Shown piece by piece: positions 50,987 through 64,000 of a DNA stretch of 64,000 nucleotides. Each line of letters begins with the position of its first letter. The stretch's first letter is position 1. Both the position numbers and the translations under genes were made by a program. Below the pieces are notes generated by a model, which saw nothing but the letters and a program-made list of their open reading frames with translations, made no database searches and was not told the origin of the DNA. The stretch is from the NCBI RefSeq assembly GCF_014202335.1, contig NZ_JACHGP010000008.1, positions 186,001 through 250,000 on the forward strand, written 5' to 3'. Source of the stretch: Mycobacterium sp. AZCC_0083. Its GTDB lineage: Bacteria > Actinomycetota > Actinomycetes > Mycobacteriales > Mycobacteriaceae.

Positions 50987-51619
50987 ATGGCCAAGGCTGA
51001 CAAGGCCACCGCGGTCGCTGACATCGCCGAACAGTTCAAGGAGGCGACGGCCACCGTCGTCACCGAGTACCGCGGCCTGACGGTGGCCAACCTGGCCGAG
51101 CTCCGACGCTCGCTCAGCGGTTCCGCCACCTATTCCGTCGCCAAGAACACCTTGGTGAAGCGGGCGGCGAGCGAGGCCGGAGTCGAAGGCCTCGACGAAC
51201 TGTTCGCCGGTCCCACCGCGATCGCGTTCATCAAGGGCGAGCCCGTTGACGCCGCCAAGGCGATCAAGACCTTCGCCAAGGATCACAAGTCGCTGGTCAT
51301 CAAGGGCGGCTACATGGACGGCAAGGCGCTGTCCGTGGACGAGGTCAACCGCATCGCGGACCTCGAGTCGCGCGAGGTGCTGCTGGCCAAGCTGGCCGGC
51401 GCGATGAAGGCCAAGACCAGCCAGGCCGCGGCGCTGTTCGCAGCCCCGGCATCGCAGGTCGCCCGCCTCATCTTCGCGCTGCAGGAGAAGCGGGCCGCGG
51501 AAGCGCCCGCCGAGGCATCGGCAGCCGCCGACGCAGAAGCACCGGCACCTGCCGAGGCAGAAGCAGAAGCACCGGCACCCGCCGAGGCGGAAACAGAAGC
51601 ACCGGCATCCGCCGAATAA
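50987..51619 (+). CDS. rplJ: 50S ribosomal protein L10
   Basis: 210 residues: MAKADKATAVADIAEQF, TYSVAKNTLVKRAA and GGYMDGKALS are typical bacterial L10. The protein anchors L7/L12 dimers to the stalk base and represses its own operon through the leader. An ACGAGGAGG site lies 8 nt before the ATG. Compared with a usual length near 170-180, the C-terminus is extended after about residue 165. The extension is an Ala/Pro/Glu-rich tail of three near-identical units built on EAPAPAEAEA. It precedes rplL by 50 bp. Confidence 0.98.
   Translation: MAKADKATAVADIAEQFKEATATVVTEYRGLTVANLAELRRSLSGSATYSVAKNTLVKRAASEAGVEGLDELFAGPTAIAFIKGEPVDAAKAIKTFAKDHKSLVIKGGYMDGKALSVDEVNRIADLESREVLLAKLAGAMKAKTSQAAALFAAPASQVARLIFALQEKRAAEAPAEASAAADAEAPAPAEAEAEAPAPAEAETEAPASAE
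51534..51616 (+). repeat. Tandem repeat at the 3' end of rplJ
   Basis: Three imperfect copies of a roughly 27-30 bp unit (GAAGCACCGGCACC plus GCCGAGG and a spacer) encode the acidic Ala/Pro tail. Copies differ by a few bases only. Confidence 0.75.
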
Positions 51620-51669
51620 GCACTACCAAAATCCCACCAAGCAAGAAGTAATAAGGAAGGACCACAATC

Positions 51670-52059
51670 ATGGCCAAGCTCAGCACCGAAGACCTGCTCG
51701 ACGCGTTCAAGGAACTGACCCTGTTGGAGCTCTCGGAGTTCGTCAAGGCGTTCGAGGAGACCTTCGACGTCACCGCGGCCGCTCCGGTCGCCGTTGCCGC
51801 TGCCGGCCCCGCCGGTGGCGCCCCCGCCGAGGCTGCTGAAGAGCAGACCGAGTTCGACGTCATCCTCGAGGGTGCCGGCGAGAAGAAGATCGGCGTCATC
51901 AAGGTCGTCCGCGAGATCGTGTCCGGCCTGGGCCTCAAGGAGGCCAAGGATCTGGTCGACAGCGCTCCCAAGCCGCTGCTCGAGAAGGTCAACAAGGACG
52001 CCGCCGAGGAGGCCAAGGCCAAGCTCGAGGCCGCAGGCGCTTCGGTCACCGTCAAGTAG
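51670..52059 (+). CDS. rplL: 50S ribosomal protein L7/L12
   Basis: 129 residues: N-terminal dimerisation helices (STEDLLDAFKELTLLELSEFVKAFEE), an Ala/Pro-rich hinge (about 38-58), and the C-terminal factor-binding domain with KIGVIKVVREIVSGLGLKEA and VDSAPKPLLEKV. It recruits GTPase factors on the ribosome. AAGGA precedes the ATG by about 9 nt. Co-transcribed with rplJ under the L10 leader and followed by a long hairpin (52095-52133). Confidence 0.98.
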   Translation: MAKLSTEDLLDAFKELTLLELSEFVKAFEETFDVTAAAPVAVAAAGPAGGAPAEAAEEQTEFDVILEGAGEKKIGVIKVVREIVSGLGLKEAKDLVDSAPKPLLEKVNKDAAEEAKAKLEAAGASVTVK

Positions 52060-52094
52060 ATTCGGCACACGTCGGCGCAGCCGACGAAGTGTGC

Positions 52095-52133
52095 ACTGTG
52101 GGGTCGATCTGGCAAACAGATCGGCCCCACAGT
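52095..52133 (+). terminator. Long hairpin terminator after rplL
   Basis: A 17-bp stem with one mismatch: arm 52095-52111 (ACTGTGGGGTCGATCTG), loop GCAAA, arm 52117-52133. No T-run follows, as is common for mycobacterial terminators. Confidence 0.7.
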
Positions 52134-52261
52134 CGTCTCACGGGGGTTACCGTCCGGCGCTACGCATTAAGGTGTGGCCGTCCAGATGCGTAAGCTACAG
52201 TGACTCAAGCCACAGCTGGGTGGCGTGTGGCGAAAACGCAGCATTGGCGGAAGGATCGCGC

Positions 52262-53341
52262 GTGGGCATCGGTATTCAGGTTGAGGGACTGACGAAGTCC
52301 TTCGGGCCCCAGCGAATCTGGGAGGACGTCACCTTCGAGATCCCCGCTGGTGAAGTCAGCGTGCTGCTCGGCCCGTCCGGTACCGGTAAGTCGGTGTTCT
52401 TGAAGTCGCTGATCGGGCTGCTGCGGCCCGAGCGCGGCAAGATCCTGGTCGATGGCACCAACATCATCGAGTGCTCGGCCAAGGAGCTCTACGAGATCCG
52501 CACCCTGTTCGGGGTGATGTTTCAGGACGGTGCGCTGTTCGGCTCCATGTCGCTGTATGACAACACCGCGTTCCCGCTTCGTGAGCACACGAAGAAGAAG
52601 GAATCCGAAATCCGCCAGATCGTCATGGAGAAGATGGAACTGGTCGGTCTGACCGGTGACGAGCAGAAGTTCCCCGGTGAGATCTCCGGTGGTATGCGCA
52701 AGCGCGCCGGGTTGGCCCGTTCGCTGGTGCTCGACCCGCAGATCATTCTGTGCGACGAGCCGGACTCCGGTCTGGATCCGGTCCGTACGGCATACCTGTC
52801 CCAGCTGTTGATCGACATCAACGCCCAGATCGACTGCACCATCCTGATCGTCACGCACAACATCAACATCGCCCGCACTGTGCCCGACAACATGGGCATG
52901 CTGTTCCGCAAGCATTTGGTGATGTTCGGTCCGCGCGAGGTGTTGTTGACCTCCGATGAGCCGGTGGTGAAGCAGTTCCTCAACGGTCGCCGGCTGGGTC
53001 CGATCGGCATGTCGGAGGAGAAGGACGAGTCGCAGATGGCCGAGGAGCAGGCGCTCGCCGATGCCGGTCACCACGATGGTGGCGTCGAGGAGATCGAGGG
53101 TGTGCCGCCGCAGATCCTGGCCACTCCGGGTATGCCGGAGCGCAAGGCCGTCGGCCGTCGTCAGGCCCGTGTGCGCGAGATCATGCACACGCTGCCGCCC
53201 GCGGCGCAGGAAGCCATCCGCGACGACCTCGAGGGCACGCACAAGTACGCATCGCACGAGTTCGGCGACGATCCGACCGCGCGTCACCGCCAGACCGAGG
53301 ACGACTCGCCCACGGCCTCGATCCCCGTCGCCAAGGAGTGA
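52262..53341 (+). CDS. mkl: Mce-associated ABC transporter ATP-binding protein Mkl (MceG)
   Basis: 359 residues from the GTG at 52262, the length of mycobacterial Mkl. Walker A is LLGPSGTGKSV, the signature ISGGMRKRAGLARSL and Walker B ILCDEPDSGLDPV (MlaF/MkI-type proximal motif), H-loop VTHN. An extension of about 110 residues after the nucleotide-binding domain is acidic, then basic, as in actinobacterial members. It energises Mce lipid importers together with YrbE permeases encoded elsewhere. The location between rplL and rpoB is conserved in mycobacteria. Confidence 0.96.
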   Translation: MGIGIQVEGLTKSFGPQRIWEDVTFEIPAGEVSVLLGPSGTGKSVFLKSLIGLLRPERGKILVDGTNIIECSAKELYEIRTLFGVMFQDGALFGSMSLYDNTAFPLREHTKKKESEIRQIVMEKMELVGLTGDEQKFPGEISGGMRKRAGLARSLVLDPQIILCDEPDSGLDPVRTAYLSQLLIDINAQIDCTILIVTHNINIARTVPDNMGMLFRKHLVMFGPREVLLTSDEPVVKQFLNGRRLGPIGMSEEKDESQMAEEQALADAGHHDGGVEEIEGVPPQILATPGMPERKAVGRRQARVREIMHTLPPAAQEAIRDDLEGTHKYASHEFGDDPTARHRQTEDDSPTASIPVAKE

Positions 53342-53346
53342 TCGGT

Positions 53347-53401
53347 CCCGGTCGACACGACCGGGGAGTTAGCCAATCGCACGCGCGTCCTGCTGACGCG
53401 C
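53347..53401. terminator. Two tandem hairpins between mkl and the convergent glycosyltransferase
   Basis: First hairpin: CCCGGTC (53347-53353) with GACCGGG (53359-53365). Second: GCGCGTC (53383-53389) with GACGCGC (53395-53401), loop CTGCT. Placed just after the mkl stop and before the opposite gene end, so they can serve both directions. Confidence 0.65.
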
Positions 53402-53421
53402 CCCTGTCGGGCGGTGTTCAT

Positions 53422-54126
53422 TCAGTTTGGTGCCGCGATGCAGAGCACCTCGTCGAGGCTGGCGGCCTTCAGCCCATCGGCAATCGCTCGATCCACACGC
53501 CAGGTGTCGAACATCGCCGGGCCGCGGGCAATCACGTCGGTGAGGACGTAGCGGCCACCATCAGCGGCCCGGCGCACCGCGTCCTCCGCTGCGCTGACGC
53601 CCGTCAGCGTCACCGCATCACCGACGTTGATCCCGACCTGGACCACCTCTGGTTCCGCGTCGAGAACCGCGGTCAGACGGCTGATCAGAGGCTCGGGCGC
53701 GAAGAATCGCCAACCCTCGCCGAGATGCAGCCAGAAGCGACACTCGATCTCGCTGCGGATGGCTCTGCGCCCGCCGTCGCCGTAGCGCAGGTTGTAGACG
53801 TCCGCGTGAATGCCGTCGAAGTCGGGCGTACCCACGACCACGTCGTCTGCATCGATGACCCAGATGTAGTCGCCGTGCCCCTTGGCGAGGGTCAGCGCCT
53901 CCGACCGGTTGTGGCCGAAGTCTCGCCACGGCCGTTCGTGAGTTCACCGGGAATGCCAAGGTCCGCCATTTGGCTGCGGATCACGTCCTGGGTGCCATCG
54001 TCGGAGCCGGTGTCCACGATCACCCAGGAGGCGACATGGGGCGCGACCGAGCCGAGCACCTCTTGGATGATGTGCGCCTCGTTGCGGACGATCAAGTTGA
54101 GGCAGATCGTGGGGGCGGGCGGTCAC
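53422..54126 (-). pseudogene. GT2-type glycosyltransferase broken by frameshifts
   Basis: One continuous GT2-like protein can be read only by changing frame twice. GTG 54126 gives V-T-A-R-P. Dropping one C from the CCCCC run near 54110 joins it to TICLNLIVRNEAHIIQEVLG and WVIVDTGSDDGTQDVI. Near 53940, adding one C joins LGIPGEL to HERPWRDFGHNRSEALTLAKG, DYIWVIDADDVVVG and the rest to 53422. The N-terminal DXD and VIDADD motifs are intact, so the gene was recently functional or the two indels are sequencing errors in C-runs. Without correction the longest pieces are 53422-53841 and 53892-54095. It is translationally coupled to the small ORF upstream. Confidence 0.75.
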
Positions 54127-54260
54127 AGAGTCGCCATCATCGTCAGTGGGAATTCGGCTGCCGCAGTGGATATTTCACGCCACCGACGGTGATGCAGCCG
54201 CCACGCCATGGCGTGGCGCAACAGCGCCGGATCGACTGATGCCACGGGCGGAATGTCCAT
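54123..54260 (-). CDS. Small protein (45 residues) coupled to the broken glycosyltransferase
   Basis: ATG at 54260 with a strong GAGGAGG site 6 nt upstream. The peptide MDIPPVASVDPALLRHAMAW continues with a basic helix (RLHHRRWREISTAAAEF) and ends MMATL. Its TGA overlaps the GTG of the glycosyltransferase by 4 bp (GTGA). The strong ribosome-binding site and coupling argue for a real gene. I do not recognise the family. Confidence 0.5.
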   Translation of the reverse strand: MDIPPVASVDPALLRHAMAWRLHHRRWREISTAAAEFPLTMMATL

Positions 54261-54355
54261 GAGATTCCTCCTCGTCGCCTAACACCGTCAGCCTATCTGG
54301 CAAACCCGCGCGGAGCGGCAAACTACCGTCGCGTCATGGCGGCTGGGTCGAGACC

Positions 54356-54652
54356 GTGGGCAAGGCGGTGCAGATCCAAACGAACGCCGATCTGGGACCC
54401 GATCCGGTCGCGCAGAGGGCGGTCGCCGGCAACGCACGCTTGGCAATATTGGGCGGCGGCGACTACCTCCTGAGGATGCTTGGGCCGAACACCCCGAAGG
54501 AGCTGGGCGACGCCGTTCGCGCATTTGCCACCAACCTGCAAGACATCGGGATGAACGCGCTCGCCGACGTGCCGAACACCGATCCGGCCCAGGCTGCCCG
54601 GCTGCGTGATGGTGAGGCCAGCAGGATCCGGATCGCTCAGTTGTGCAAGTGA
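54356..54652 (+). CDS. Small hypothetical protein, possibly a truncated remnant
   Basis: About 98 residues from a GTG, with protein-like composition: NADLGPDPVAQRAVAGNARL, LGPNTPKELGDAVRAFATNL, and LADVPNTDPAQAARLRDGEA near the end. The frame stays open upstream to 54263 with plausible residues (HGGWVETVGKAVQ) but without a start codon or ribosome-binding site. The original N-terminus may therefore have been lost. Family unknown. Confidence 0.45.
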   Translation: MGKAVQIQTNADLGPDPVAQRAVAGNARLAILGGGDYLLRMLGPNTPKELGDAVRAFATNLQDIGMNALADVPNTDPAQAARLRDGEASRIRIAQLCK

Positions 54653-55023
54653 GCCAGCAACAGGGGCGACGACTTCCAGGAAAACTCCAGACAAAACGCG
54701 GCGCTATCTCTTGACGGACGGACCCAAACGGTCCAATCTGTTGGTCAGCATGTGTGCACGGATTGAAGACGCCAGCCAGCGCCTTGTGCACCCCTTCATG
54801 CGGTAGTTGAGGAATGCGCCGTCCTGCGCTATTGTTGGACGTTGCGCTGGCTGCCTCCTGCCCACCTCACCGCACCCCGACACCGTGGTCTTAGCCTGAG
54901 CCCTGCTCAGTGATCTAGTTGCGTGCCGTGTGTCCGTGAAGCGGACAGGCGAGAGCCAGCCGAACCGCAGATAACGCGGCGTAACGGGTCTGGCCCTTCA
55001 CCAGGCATCCGATCGTCGCACGG
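54653..55023 (+). promoter_or_regulatory. rpoB upstream region
   Basis: 371 bp without a convincing gene. A good promoter lies at 54807-54835: -35 TTGAGG and -10 TATTGT, 17-bp spacer, giving an untranslated leader of about 180 nt. A short hairpin (TGTCCG/CGGACA, near 54931) is in the leader. The region also contains rpoB's ribosome-binding area, which has no strong GGAGG. Confidence 0.6.
54807..54835 (+). promoter_or_regulatory. rpoB promoter
   Basis: TTGAGG (54807-54812), 17 bp, TATTGT (54830-54835). Close to the housekeeping (SigA) consensus and the best candidate in the interval. Confidence 0.6.
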
Positions 55024-58533
<3,510 letters not shown>

Positions 58534-58633
58534 CGATGAGCGCTTGCGCGAAGAGCATTGGGCATAGCCGCAGCACTGCCGCGGACACTAAGTAGTTAGC
58601 AGTTACTAAACCCGCAAGGGGAAAGGGAGTTAC

Positions 58634-62584
<3,951 letters not shown>

Positions 62585-62599
62585 TCATGTCACGAGAAC

Positions 62600-62627
62600 G
62601 GCCCCCGGGATCCCCGGGGGCCTTTTT
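62600..62627 (+). terminator. Rho-independent terminator of rpoBC
   Basis: Perfect 10-bp stem GGCCCCCGGG/CCCGGGGGCC with an ATC loop, followed by TTTTT (62623-62627). One of the few canonical T-run terminators in the window. Confidence 0.95.
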
Positions 62628-62638
62628 CGTTGCGCGAG

Positions 62639-62690
62639 TGTGCATCTGACGAGGGAAGTGGGGCTCAAATCTCGTCAGGCGCACATTCGC
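62639..62690. repeat. Palindromic element flanking the DUF559-type gene, copy 1
   Basis: TGTGC-(2)-CTGACGAG ... CTCGTCAG-(2)-GCACA: an imperfect inverted repeat of about 50 bp, ending just after the 3' end of the gene at 62695. It aligns without gaps to 63622-63673 at about two thirds of positions. Confidence 0.55.
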
Positions 62691-62694
62691 GGTG

Positions 62695-63564
62695 TCACCA
62701 GACCATGCCGCGCTCTCGGAGGAGTGTTTCGACGCGGCGCACGTAGGTCGCTCTTCGGTAGTACAGGAGGTCGCGGCTCACTCGGATGACGGCCCAGCCC
62801 AGGTCGTTGAGCTCGTACCCCTTGTCGATATCACGCTGCCGGATGATCGGATCGGTCCAATGCTGCGGGCCGTCGTATTCGATGGAGACCTTGACGCCTT
62901 TGTAGGCCATGTCGACACGCGCGATGAACTCGCCGTAGCGGCCTCGAATAACGTGCTGAGTTGAGGGCGCGGGCAGGCCAGCGTCGATCAAGGCCAGGCG
63001 AGCGTCGGTTTCCTGGGGCGATTCGGCGCCGCCGTCCATCAGCGGGAGGACGCGGCGCAGCCGGTGCAGGCCGCGTGCACCGGCGTGTGCGGTGGCGATG
63101 GCTTCGACGTCTTCAATGGTTACGCGTGTCGCGTTGGCGAGCGCGTCGAGGCGCTGAATCGCCTGAATCCTGCCAACGGTGTGCCTGCCGATGTCGTATG
63201 CCGTCCGTGCGGGGGCGGTTACCCGCATCTCGCCGGCGCTTGTCACCTCGTCGGGCCGGAGGTCTTCGGTCCGGACGACGAGATCCGTCGGTGCCCTGCG
63301 GTTGTCGTGGATCAGTTCGGCCGGGTCGGCGCCGTCGATCCACTTGGTCCTCAACACGGCGGCCGCCGACTGCCCGGCCAAGGTACCGCGCCTCTTCGAC
63401 CACAGCCAGGCAGCCGTGGCGCGTTGGATCGCGGACACGTCAGCGCCCTTCGGTACGTAGATGCCGGGGTAGATCTGCTCATAGCGGGTACGGACGGTGT
63501 GCTCGGGGACCATTCGGGCCGACAGGGCTTCGGTGCCGATGAACGGCCAGGGCGGCGATGACAT
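62695..63564 (-). CDS. AbiEi-N/DUF559-type protein (Vsr-like nuclease fold)
   Basis: 289 residues. The N-terminal half resembles the AbiEi-type winged helix found in mycobacterial proteins (YEQIYPGIYVPKGADVS, ATAAWLWSKRRGTLAGQSAA). The C-terminal 100 residues carry a DUF559/very-short-patch-repair-like PD-(D/E)xK domain: ARVDMAYKGVKVSIEYDGPQHW, followed by RDIDKGYELNDLGWAVIRVSRDLL. Catalytic Asp/Glu candidates are present. Such genes are multi-copy in mycobacteria and of unknown function; a toxin-antitoxin or DNA-repair role is not established. It stands alone, flanked by related palindromes. Confidence 0.78.
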   Translation of the reverse strand: MSSPPWPFIGTEALSARMVPEHTVRTRYEQIYPGIYVPKGADVSAIQRATAAWLWSKRRGTLAGQSAAAVLRTKWIDGADPAELIHDNRRAPTDLVVRTEDLRPDEVTSAGEMRVTAPARTAYDIGRHTVGRIQAIQRLDALANATRVTIEDVEAIATAHAGARGLHRLRRVLPLMDGGAESPQETDARLALIDAGLPAPSTQHVIRGRYGEFIARVDMAYKGVKVSIEYDGPQHWTDPIIRQRDIDKGYELNDLGWAVIRVSRDLLYYRRATYVRRVETLLRERGMVW

Positions 63565-63621
63565 GAGCGGATGGTGCGCGTTTCGGGCGATCCGCCGTCG
63601 AACTCATCCACAGCCCTCCAC

Positions 63622-63673
63622 TGTGCGCGTCACGATGAAATCGGCCCGAGAATCTCGTCACGTTCACACTCGG
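63622..63673. repeat. Palindromic element flanking the DUF559-type gene, copy 2
   Basis: TGTGCGCGTCACGA ... CTCGTCACG-(2)-CACA, lying 58 bp before the start of the DUF559-type gene. Related to 62639-62690 with the conserved ATCTCGTCA core. Confidence 0.55.
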
Positions 63674-63716
63674 CGCCCCAAGGTGGCATGTCGGGGTCCG
63701 TGCATAAACTGGCCAC

Positions 63717-64000
63717 GTGCTGATTGGTTCGCATGTTCATTCCGAAGACCCGCTCGCTGCCGCCGACGCGGACGGCGCCGAGGTCGTGCAGTTCTTCCTC
63801 GGCGACCCGCAGAGCTGGAAGAAGCCGAAACCGCGCGACGATGCGCAGACGCTCAAAGCCTCCACGGTCCCGCTCTACGTCCACGCGCCGTACCTGATCA
63901 ACGTGGCGTCGGCCAACAACCGGGTGCGCATCCCGTCGCGCAAGATCCTGCAGGACACCTGTGACGCGGCGACCGAGGTCGGTGCCACCGCGGTGATCGT
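63717..64000 (+). CDS. nfo: Deoxyribonuclease IV (endonuclease IV), 3' truncated by window end
   Basis: The first 94 codons of an AP-endonuclease family 2 protein: GTG start, LIGSHVHSEDPLAAADADGA, VVQFFLGDPQSWKKPKPRD, and STVPLYVHAPYLINVASANN, which are the conserved N-terminal blocks (His ligands in GSHV and VHAPY). It repairs abasic sites in DNA. A -10 TAAACT at 63705-63710 puts the transcription start on the GTG itself, so the message is probably leaderless. The position after rpoC matches nfo (end) in M. tuberculosis. Continues beyond base 64000. Confidence 0.93.
   Translation, partial: MLIGSHVHSEDPLAAADADGAEVVQFFLGDPQSWKKPKPRDDAQTLKASTVPLYVHAPYLINVASANNRVRIPSRKILQDTCDAATEVGATAVI

Noticed and set aside
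62695..63564. Type IV toxin-antitoxin system (AbiE)
   Set aside because: No adjacent AbiEii nucleotidyltransferase gene; the AbiEi-like N-terminus is fused to a DUF559 domain, so a TA pair is not supported.

Overview
The window comes from a high-G+C, fast-growing mycobacterium (Mycolicibacterium-like). The right half carries the conserved mycobacterial neighbourhood of rpoB: mycolic-acid methyltransferases, lipG, an ABC1/AarF-type kinase-like gene, a GH38 alpha-mannosidase, a ROK kinase, rplJ-rplL, mkl, rpoB-rpoC and nfo. RpoB starts with the mycobacterial GTG-LEGCILA sequence. I found no tRNA, rRNA, insertion sequence or CRISPR array.

Bases 1-26800 form an accessory cell-surface polysaccharide locus of the Wzx/Wzy type. 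It holds an O-acyltransferase (cut by the window edge), four glycosyltransferases, four SAM-dependent methyltransferases, an SMP-30-like hydrolase, a GT42/DUF115-like protein, a Wzy-like polymerase and a Wzx-like flippase. It also has an SDR/hydroxyacid dehydrogenase/CMP-sugar synthetase trio, a fused UDP-xylose synthase-UDP-glucose dehydrogenase, a WbaP-type initiating sugar-phosphate transferase, a fused Wzz-tyrosine kinase and a DUF4012 protein. Together they suggest a lipid-linked repeat unit built on undecaprenyl phosphate, decorated (methyl, acyl), flipped, polymerised and length-controlled. A 24-bp promoter-proximal element recurs at four places (3045, 18583, 18750, 26916) in front of four transcription units of this region, so it is probably a small regulon. 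A large LuxR-type (LAL) regulator lies at its right border (26986-29850).

Bases 29851-32763 hold a structured non-coding stretch and an ECF42-type sigma factor with its DGPF partner. 32919-41626 is lipid/envelope metabolism: a secreted PE-PPE-domain hydrolase with a repetitive tail, two mycolic-acid methyltransferases, LipG and a paralogue, the ABC1 protein, an MpaB-like oxygenase and a TetR regulator. 41636-43799 is a DinB-DinB-WYL regulator set around a palindrome. 44140-49858 is a translationally coupled mannosidase-unknown-ROK kinase operon, followed by HxlR/DUF1772.

50695-63564 is the ribosomal/RNA polymerase region: L10 leader, rplJ, rplL, mkl, a frameshifted glycosyltransferase with a coupled 45-residue ORF, rpoB, rpoC with a strong terminator, and a DUF559-type nuclease-like gene flanked by related palindromes. 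The window ends inside nfo, which appears to be leaderless.
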